Assembly: GCA_012861695.1 (NCBI GenBank)
Contig: JAAOOA010000028.1
Span: forward strand, 14,667,173 to 14,731,172
Origin: Trematomus loennbergii
Lineage: Eukaryota; Chordata; Actinopteri; Perciformes; Nototheniidae
Length of the DNA stretch: 64,000 bases
Reading direction: 5' to 3'
A program made the translations under genes and the position numbers. Each line of letters begins with the position of its first letter. The stretch's first letter is position 1. The notes beneath the pieces were generated by a model. That model saw only the letters and a program-made list of their open reading frames with translations, made no database searches and had not been told where the DNA came from. Shown piece after piece: positions 60,501-64,000 of this stretch.

Positions 60501-61962
60501 AGGACGATATGAAGATCTCATGACAAAAATAATTGTGATAAATGAGACAGAACTGGCCTGTCTGTGGGCTCATTTTATGTTGGTTTGGTTCTTCTGATAA
60601 AGGTGTGAATATCTAAATAATATACCACCATATGCTATTGTCATTAGTTGTGTCCCTGTTCTTCAAGCTAAGGCATTGCTAAATTAACAACTCTTGGCTT
60701 ACAGAGTGGTAACATGAGACCGATTTTTATATATAAAATTAAATATATTTTAATTTATAATTTATTTAAATATTAACAATATAATAAAATAAATGGAATA
60801 TATACACCGGCAAATATTTAATATAAATACCTTGTGTGTGTGTATAGCTATTGCTTTATCTGCTTAATGTTATTTCATATGAAAGTCCATGATTATAAGT
60901 ATGCAGTATCATAACTACATCTTTGATGTTTATAAAAAACCAAACCGTTTGAAAATTGGTTGAAAATTGAGCAAGCTATGGTTATTTAAATAGTAAACCA
61001 TAATGTTATGAATGAGAGTACTGCCTGTAGCAAGATGGCGGCCATGTGGCAACGTCGGTCTCCATTGGCCAGCAGCGCGGGTGAGTCATCTAGTGTTTAT
61101 ATATATCTATGAGTGTAAGTGCATGATACATTTCTCTAAACCAAGATGGACGACAGAAAGCCAGATGGACCGAATCACTCGTCGATATCTTGCCAATCCT
61201 TTTATGGAAAGTGCCCCCTGCAGGTATAACAATGTTGGTGACATCAAGGAACAACTAAGCAATCATATAATTCATAAATTGTCAAAGTATTGATTTTATG
61301 TTTGCAGGAAATTATGATCGATCACCTGTCCACTAAAGTGGACGTCTCTAAAGTTACTGGCTATATTTAAACTACAATTCATACTGTTACTGCTATTGTT
61401 CTTGAAAATACTTCATCTGCAATATCTTTGTGGGCCGTAAATCAATATACTTATGTTATTATAATGTAATTTTAAGTTTGCACATCTTTATTATCATTTT
61501 TTCAAAATGTACATGTCTTAAACTTAAACGCATACTGTCCACCTGAGTATAAAAAATCTTTTTTTCAAAATTTGAAAAAACTAGATATAAAAAAATAAAG
61601 TTCAAATCTTGTTTTTCATGCCCCAAGAGCAATAAAACACTTGGTAAAAAAATCCTGACTGAGGTTTTCATAATTCATGCATGAAAGGGTATACATTTTC
61701 CAGCTTTTACTTATCTAACTTACTCCTGGGCAGTACAATAAGATGTTTTAAATGCTCTTACCACCTTCATTTTTGAAGCACAGATATGGAAATCTCCAAA
61801 CATTGCCCAGACCAATGATCTGTCCGGATACTGACAAAATGAACTCCTCTTGTTGGCCCACTGACCTCTCTTTGCACTGTTAGACGGAGCATGATTTTGA
61901 TTGTTTTCATCTTTCATTCTTATTTTATTCTTTAGATTCCCTGGATAACTTGCTGGCTCCAT
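45431..61962 (-). CDS. SLC6-family Na+/Cl--dependent transporter (GAT2/GAT3/BGT1-like), 14 coding exons, frame broken at three single-base sites
   Basis: A plasma-membrane symporter of the SLC6 family, whose GABA/betaine/taurine members import their substrate with Na+ and Cl-. I assembled it by eye from exons at 61762-61962, 56849-56983, 56592-56732, 56324-56408, 56115-56247, 55858-55992, 48906-49008, 48689-48810, 47916-48028, 47070-47207, 46824-46925, 46210-46310, 45869-46039 and 45431-45538. Seen: TM1 [15 protein letters not shown]2 [15 protein letters not shown]1 [15 protein letters not shown]2 cysteine pair, TM5 [11 protein letters not shown]6 [14 protein letters not shown]8 LGLDSEF, TM10 [10 protein letters not shown]6 YPWWG. 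The exons sum to 1,788 nt; with the three missing bases they give 597 codons including the stop, the usual length. Introns 1 and 6 are swollen by transposons. Start chosen at 61962 (MEPASYPG...); an in-frame ATG at 61992 lies before a plausible acceptor. The subgroup is inferred from motifs; substrate is unknown. It could be a young pseudogene or an intact gene with assembly indels. Confidence 0.93.
45539..45868 (-). other. SLC6 intron 13
   Basis: About 330 bp between donor GTTAGT and the T7-AG acceptor. Nothing else seen. Confidence 0.85.
45869..46039 (-). CDS. SLC6 exon 13: TM11-EL6-TM12
   Basis: 171 nt, 57 codons, the expected size. Reads [20 protein letters not shown], then [20 protein letters not shown] and [17 protein letters not shown]. 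Acceptor GACAG, donor GTTAGT. Confidence 0.95.
46210..46310 (-). CDS. SLC6 exon 12: IL5 and start of TM11
   Basis: 101 nt. Reads [20 protein letters not shown], then [13 protein letters not shown], similar to the GAT3-type NRFYDNIEDMIGYRP segment. Acceptor CAAG follows a weak pyrimidine tract; donor GTAAGT. Confidence 0.94.
46311..46823 (-). other. SLC6 intron 11
   Basis: About 513 bp, no repeat recognised. Its donor side lacks the G expected to complete exon 11. Confidence 0.85.
46824..46925 (-). CDS. SLC6 exon 11: TM10, one base short at the donor
   Basis: 102 nt where the family exon is 103. Reads [20 protein letters not shown], then [14 protein letters not shown]. The sequence runs TAT then GTAAGC, with no G for the split glycine codon, while exon 12 begins in the phase that needs that G. 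Splicing as written joins out of frame. Confidence 0.9.
47070..47207 (-). CDS. SLC6 exon 10: TM9 region
   Basis: 138 nt, 46 codons as in the family. Reads [19 protein letters not shown], then [19 protein letters not shown] and IGLFMVTE. Acceptor CACAG, donor GTGAGA. Confidence 0.95.
47208..47915 (-). other. SLC6 intron 9
   Basis: About 708 bp, holding the small TTAA element at 47281-47564. Confidence 0.85.
47281..47564. mobile_element. TTAA-flanked MITE, family 3, short copy
   Basis: 284 bp with TTAA at both ends. Left terminus AGGTCTCCTATTATGC; right terminus is the near-complement. Its right end, read in reverse, matches the left end of the element at 49691 (ATCATGCAAAATGCACTTTT, then ATATGTGTCCCCGGTG), so both belong to one family. 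Confidence 0.85.
47916..48028 (-). CDS. SLC6 exon 9: EL4 and TM8 with Na2-site LDS
   Basis: 113 nt. Reads [18 protein letters not shown], then [20 protein letters not shown]. The Asp-Ser of the TM8 sodium-binding segment is kept; the following Gln of most relatives is Glu here. Acceptor GCAG, donor GTAAAG. Confidence 0.96.
48029..48688 (-). other. SLC6 intron 8
   Basis: About 660 bp, no repeat recognised. Confidence 0.85.
48689..48810 (-). CDS. SLC6 exon 8: TM7 and start of EL4
   Basis: 122 nt, one codon shorter than in GAT-type relatives ([10 protein letters not shown] where they have MLCCLNSGTSF). Continues [18 protein letters not shown], then [10 protein letters not shown]. The frame is open. 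Acceptor CCAG, donor GTATGG. Confidence 0.94.
48906..49008 (-). CDS. SLC6 exon 7: TM6, with one-base deletion
   Basis: 103 nt where the codon count needs 104. Frame 1 reads [14 protein letters not shown] and meets a TAG stop four codons on. The next frame continues [20 protein letters not shown]. The missing base lies near 48966-48968 (GCATTT where GC-N-ATTT is needed). Splice sites are intact (AAG acceptor, GTAAGG donor). The unwound TM6 substrate region carries V, S and QAM where GAT2/GAT3 have L, C and TAL. Confidence 0.9.
50450..50925 (-). pseudogene. Possible tyrosine-recombinase (Crypton-like) relic
   Basis: Minus-strand reading from about 50920 gives [20 protein letters not shown] and, after stops and frame changes, [16 protein letters not shown] near 50675-50735. 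G-H-R-x4-S-x2-S-Y resembles the C-terminal H...Y block of tyrosine recombinases, including Crypton proteins of fish. It has several stops. Flanking inverted repeats at 50249-50282 and 51325-51355 may be its ends. Short motif, so tentative. Confidence 0.4.
50968..51396. mobile_element. Short TIR element inside the family 3 copy
   Basis: Ends 50968-51007 and 51356-51396 are near-perfect complements beginning TTATAAAACGGACAAGTCAA. About 430 bp. Confidence 0.65.
52050..52195. mobile_element. Fragment repeated near 61560-61680
   Basis: GCCCCAAGAGCAATAAAA, CACTTGGTAAAAAAATCCTG and neighbouring words match the right end of the piggyBac-like element in intron 1 on the same strand. Confidence 0.6.
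53638..54604. mobile_element. Non-autonomous hAT element with perfect 8-bp target duplication
   Basis: Left end CAGTGGCGGCTCCAGAGTAT, right end near-complement ending in CCGCCACTG. Both sides are flanked by CCTACAGT (53630-53637 and 54605-54612). 967 bp, no transposase frame. CAGTGGCGG-type ends with 8-bp duplications are the hAT signature. Confidence 0.9.
55505..55550. repeat. Minisatellite of about 12-bp unit
   Basis: Four units close to CGATCACGGACC in tandem. Confidence 0.8.
55858..55992 (-). CDS. SLC6 exon 6: TM5 and EL3
   Basis: 135 nt, exactly 45 codons. Reads [20 protein letters not shown], then [20 protein letters not shown] and LTDPQ, close to the family consensus VVYFTATFP...RG(V/L)TLPGA...[11 protein letters not shown]. 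Acceptor TTCAG, donor GTGAGG. Intron 6 beyond it is about 6.8 kb. Confidence 0.96.
56115..56247 (-). CDS. SLC6 exon 5: end of EL2 and TM4
   Basis: 133 nt. Reads [20 protein letters not shown], then [18 protein letters not shown] and IKATGK, matching the canonical CIWKG(V/T)KSTGK end of TM4. Acceptor CTCAG, donor GTGAGA. Confidence 0.95.
56324..56408 (-). CDS. SLC6 exon 4: extracellular loop 2
   Basis: 85 nt. Reads [19 protein letters not shown], then [10 protein letters not shown]. It holds the second EL2 cysteine (with an extra nearby cysteine) and an N-A-T glycosylation sequon before the family-typical (I/K)EFW. Acceptor CAAG, donor GTAAGT. Confidence 0.93.
56592..56732 (-). CDS. SLC6 exon 3: TM3 and start of EL2
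   Basis: 141 nt. Reads [19 protein letters not shown], then [13 protein letters not shown] and [12 protein letters not shown]. It carries the first EL2 cysteine and a possible N-glycosylation site (NNT/NTW). The TM3 Tyr-Tyr pair is retained. Acceptor AAAG, donor GTAAAC. Confidence 0.95.
56849..56983 (-). CDS. SLC6 exon 2: TM2 and first intracellular loop
   Basis: 135 nt, open throughout. Reads [15 protein letters not shown], then [18 protein letters not shown] and [12 protein letters not shown]. The acceptor is TTTTAG and the donor GTACTA. Phases join exactly to exons 1 and 3. Confidence 0.95.
57702..58572 (+). pseudogene. Broken THAP-domain exons of the P-type element
   Basis: THAP is a C2CH zinc-binding DNA-recognition domain found at the N-terminus of P-type transposases. 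First exon, ATG at 57702: MPDF is followed, one base out of frame, by [20 protein letters not shown] and FH, with donor at 57781. Second exon, 58160-58332: [20 protein letters not shown], then a frame change to [20 protein letters not shown] and [14 protein letters not shown]. Third exon starts at 58504 ([18 protein letters not shown]) and is cut by the LINE. The Cys, Trp and FNFP-type residues of THAP are visible. Two or more frame breaks make it non-functional as written. Confidence 0.8.
58567..59815 (+). mobile_element. Non-LTR retrotransposon 3' part inserted in the P-type element
   Basis: An open frame to 59133 encodes the C-terminal part of a LINE reverse transcriptase: [62 protein letters not shown] 3' UTR follows, ending GGGATCAATAAAGTACC and ATCTT pentamers. 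5'-truncated. The UTR is split by a TTAA MITE. Clade not assigned with certainty. Confidence 0.85.
59205..59593 (-). mobile_element. TTAA-flanked MITE, family 1, copy 3, inside the LINE 3' UTR
   Basis: TTAA at both ends, family 1 termini, 389 bp, reversed relative to copy 1. The LINE UTR continues on the far side, showing the MITE came later. Confidence 0.9.
59816..60212. other. Rest of the P-type element, repeat-like
   Basis: AAAAGTTTGAGAACCACTGG and GGGGTTGGCAACC are words common in fish MITEs. No gene seen. Confidence 0.4.
60213..60392 (-). mobile_element. L2 LINE 3' end fragment
   Basis: Reverse complement of the L2 tail at 14325-14500: TTTCATAACACCCAAGGACA, then CACAGGGTACAGTTTATA. Confidence 0.8.
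60393..61111. other. Inner right part of the P-type element
   Basis: AT-rich, no transposase motif seen. The last 90 bp mirror the left end of the element. Confidence 0.5.
61762..61962 (-). CDS. SLC6 exon 1: cytosolic N-terminus and TM1, with one-base deletion
   Basis: Encodes MEPASYPGN... then RGQWANKR. A one-base gap (AGGGAG expected, AGGAG present, near 61845-61848) shifts the frame before [20 protein letters not shown], which is read in another frame. The donor GTAAGAG follows 61762 and the exon ends in phase 1. A CAG acceptor at 61973-61975 suggests a non-coding exon upstream; an out-of-frame ATG at 61970-61972 would make a short uORF. Compared with the family, the TM1 substrate-site Glu is Gln (SGQII against AGEII), and KNGGG reads KNEGG. 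Confidence 0.9.
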
Positions 61963-62027
61963 CAGGACACATCTGTTGAAATGTAAGTACAAATATTCAG
62001 TTTAGCTGTTTTTTGGGCGTGTTATAC

Positions 62028-62415
62028 TTAAAGGTAGGGTAGGTAAGTTTGAGAAACCGGCTCGAGATACACTTTTTGTTATATTCCATGGAATGCTCTT
62101 AACATCCCGATAGCAATGAATATCTTAAGTGCTTTGACAAAAAATCCATAAAAAAATCTCATCTGTGGAAGCCGTAATACTGTAAAAGCACGACCAATCA
62201 TTTTAGCCGGCCCGGCTAAAATAACTGGATGGCCTACCTGCCTGTTAGCCTTCCATCTGTGCACAAACTTATCTCGTGCCCTCATTGGTCATGTGCACGT
62301 TCGTGTGTGTTGGAGGAGGGGCTCTATAAGGAAGTGGCAGATTTTCTCCGGTTGTGTATTTTCAAATTCTAGCGATCTCGAGCCGGTTTCTCAAACTTAC
62401 CTACCCTACCTTTAA
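62028..62415 (-). mobile_element. TTAA-flanked MITE, family 1, copy 4, upstream of SLC6 exon 1
   Basis: TTAA at 62028-62031 and 62412-62415, termini AGGTAGGGTAGGTAA. 388 bp. It lies only 66 bp upstream of the chosen SLC6 start codon, so it may sit in the promoter or in a 5' UTR intron. Confidence 0.9.
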
Positions 62416-62482
62416 TGTGCATGTTCAAAAGTATCTTTTGTGCAAAGTCTTCAGAACACTAAACACATCTAAAGCTCCAGAT

Positions 62483-62923
62483 TGTCACATCCTGGCCCTG
62501 GCTGATCGCCTCACTCCCTCACCTGTTTGTTTTTCCTTCCCTGTTAATCACCTGCCTGGCCTCAATGAGCCTCAGCTGCCCCTAATCATTACTCATCACC
62601 TGTGTATTTAGTCTGTGCTGTTTCCTTGGTCAGTGCCAGTTCGTCTTGTCTGTATAGCAGCAAGTGCTCCATGTTACTCTCCTGACGTAAGCTATTGTTC
62701 GAGCTGCTTAGCATTTTTACCAACCTAGTTGGTTGTTTTTTGTTGTTGCTTCTTTAGTAGTTTTCCGCCAACTTGTTGGTTGTTTTTCGTTCCTTCCAGT
62801 CTTTACATTTTTGGACCTTTGCCTGTATTTGCTTTTTGGATTAAACGCCTGACGAAAGACCTTTTTGCCTGGTTGTGCTCTTGAGTCCTATTTTTGCTCG
62901 TGCCCGTACTTGGGCTTGATACA
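62483..62923 (+). mobile_element. Possible solo LTR
   Basis: Begins TGTCACATCC and ends TTGATACA. Contains CACCTGTGTATTTAGTCTGT and a TTTTTGGATTAAACGCCTG word, a layout common in teleost LTRs. No internal retrotransposon sequence, and no convincing target duplication. Confidence 0.4.
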
Positions 62924-64000
62924 GATTAGATCTTAGGGTAATGCTGTTTCTTATTGTTCATCTTAAATAGCTATGGTGCTGACCAATTCATTTTAAAGAT
63001 TTGGTACCTTCAAGTTGATAGATGTCAAGGTATCAAAACCTTTTCAAGTGTTGATTCATCTTGCTAAATATGGTGTTGGTGCCTCTGTGAAACTCCGTTG
63101 ATGTACATGCAAGTTCAACAGCCTGCTTATCCCACAAATAATGTTTTCTAAAATGAATTATTACATTACAGTTTTCACGGCTTGCCGGATTTGTTTGCTT
63201 TACTCTTTGTACTCATGAATTTGAAACAGGTCTAACGTGTAATTTAAATGCTCTGAGTGTCATTGGTGTTTCTTGGAACCAAGGTAGACACTATAGGTTT
63301 AACAAGCAGCTGCTCTTTGTGCTGAAAAAAAGGCCCAGGGACAGTGTTGCAGTGGAACACGGCCAAAACCAGAGGCGTCGGGTAATGAAGGTTAGAGAAG
63401 GTGAAGCCTTCCCTGAATTATTAGTCCTGTTTCTGTTGTGCACAACAATGTTCCCTAAACAGGCTACTGCTACGATCCATTATGTTTAGCGGCTCCAAAT
63501 ATCAGGCTGTAGTATCAGGCTACGTTTTTTATAATCAACACATTTAGTGAATGATGAGATAATAATAATGTATCACTGTCAGGGCACTAACTATGTCAGA
63601 AGGATCAGAGGGACGCGTTTAGAAACTGTAACAGCATGTCGTGTGTGGCATACTATAACGTTACTCATAAAATGCTGCCTTAGAAACTTGTATTTGTCTC
63701 ATGAGCTGCATCAACACTGTCAGTTAGTGCCGCAGGGTCAACAAATATTTCTCAAGTTCTCTCATGTGCTGTGTGCCTAGGGCTGCATATTAGTCCGGCA
63801 TTGTAGAATCTCATCTTTCTGTATCCTAGTAAGCTATTATATAATATTATTATTGCTGTTATTTGTGTCAAAATGCCTTAGCTCCTGCAAAAAACATCCA
63901 GTCCCCTGTCACTCCAGTGCTGTCCCTTATTGGGTCAGCGGGTGCATTTAATTGCTGTTATAAACATAAAAACATCTTCTGTTCCGTTGTAAGATGTTGT
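62924..64000. other. Non-coding DNA to window end
   Basis: No exon or repeat termini recognised. Confidence 0.45.

Larger units (their letters stand above)
57208..61111 (+). mobile_element. P-element-type transposon with THAP exons, about 3.9 kb
   Basis: The first 25 bp (57208-57232) and last 25 bp are perfect complements, beginning CATAGATATATATAAACAC. Both sides are flanked by AGTGTAAG (57200-57207 and 61112-61119), an exact 8-bp target duplication. Similarity of the ends extends imperfectly inward to CCGCCATCTTGCTACA. Eight-bp duplications, CA-initial termini and a THAP domain together fit the P superfamily. No transposase core is recognisable; a LINE lies where the gene would continue. 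Confidence 0.85.
57047..61690. mobile_element. piggyBac-like element hosting the P-type element
   Basis: Left end TTAA followed by CCCTTTCACGCATAGAGG; right end ATGCATGAAAGGGT is the near-complement (61677-61690), though followed by ATAC rather than TTAA. A subterminal TCACTAGAGTGGAC word (57069-57082) and a TCCACTAAAGTGGAC word near 61330 fit inverted inner repeats. TTAA plus CCC termini is the piggyBac pattern. Confidence 0.55.
56984..61761 (-). other. SLC6 intron 1, nested transposons
   Basis: About 4.8 kb, nearly all accounted for by the piggyBac-like element and its contents. Confidence 0.8.

Noticed and set aside
61720..61992. 90-codon frame read straight through SLC6 exon 1
   Set aside because: After NKR the frame is wrong; the SLC6 reading continues in the neighbouring frame, and the true exon ends at 61762.

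Overview
The window looks like nuclear DNA of a ray-finned (teleost) fish. The evidence is long CA/GT microsatellites, intron-split coding sequence, and repeat families typical of teleosts: L2-type LINE, hAT, P-element/THAP, TTAA-targeting MITEs and a probable Crypton relic. There is no bacterial-style gene organisation. Most long open frames are artefacts of CA/GT tracts or lie in transposons.

Layout. Positions 1-12,850 are intergenic with several microsatellites. An L2 LINE fragment lies inside a palindromic MITE at about 12.86-14.57 kb, followed by a 0.4 kb TIR element (14.68-15.08 kb). Positions 15-21 kb are AT-rich non-coding DNA ending in a pure (GT)104 tract. Positions 21.3-31.3 kb are a dense nest of DNA transposons, including an inverted repeat with about 774 bp arms inserted in a TTAA MITE. 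Positions 31.3-45.4 kb are again mostly unique non-coding DNA.

The one recognisable host gene is on the minus strand, from 61,962 down to 45,431. It is a 14-exon SLC6 neurotransmitter:sodium symporter of the GABA/betaine/taurine subgroup, nearest GAT2/GAT3/BGT1. Every exon and almost every splice site can be followed and the exon order is complete. The frame is broken at three places, each by one missing base in a short homopolymer: exon 1, exon 7, and the last base of exon 11 at its splice donor. Allowing for these, the exons sum to 597 codons including the stop, a normal family length. The locus is therefore either a very young pseudogene or an intact gene carrying assembly indels.

The introns hold much of the transposon content. 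Intron 6 has a 1.7 kb TTAA element with a tyrosine-recombinase relic and a 967 bp hAT element with a perfect 8-bp target duplication. Intron 1 has a piggyBac-like element, inside it a 3.9 kb P-type element (25-bp perfect TIRs, 8-bp duplication, broken THAP exons), inside that a LINE, and inside the LINE a TTAA MITE.

I found no tRNA, rRNA, CRISPR array or new host system. The most noteworthy items are the three-lesion SLC6 gene, the nested P/THAP element and the large foldback element.
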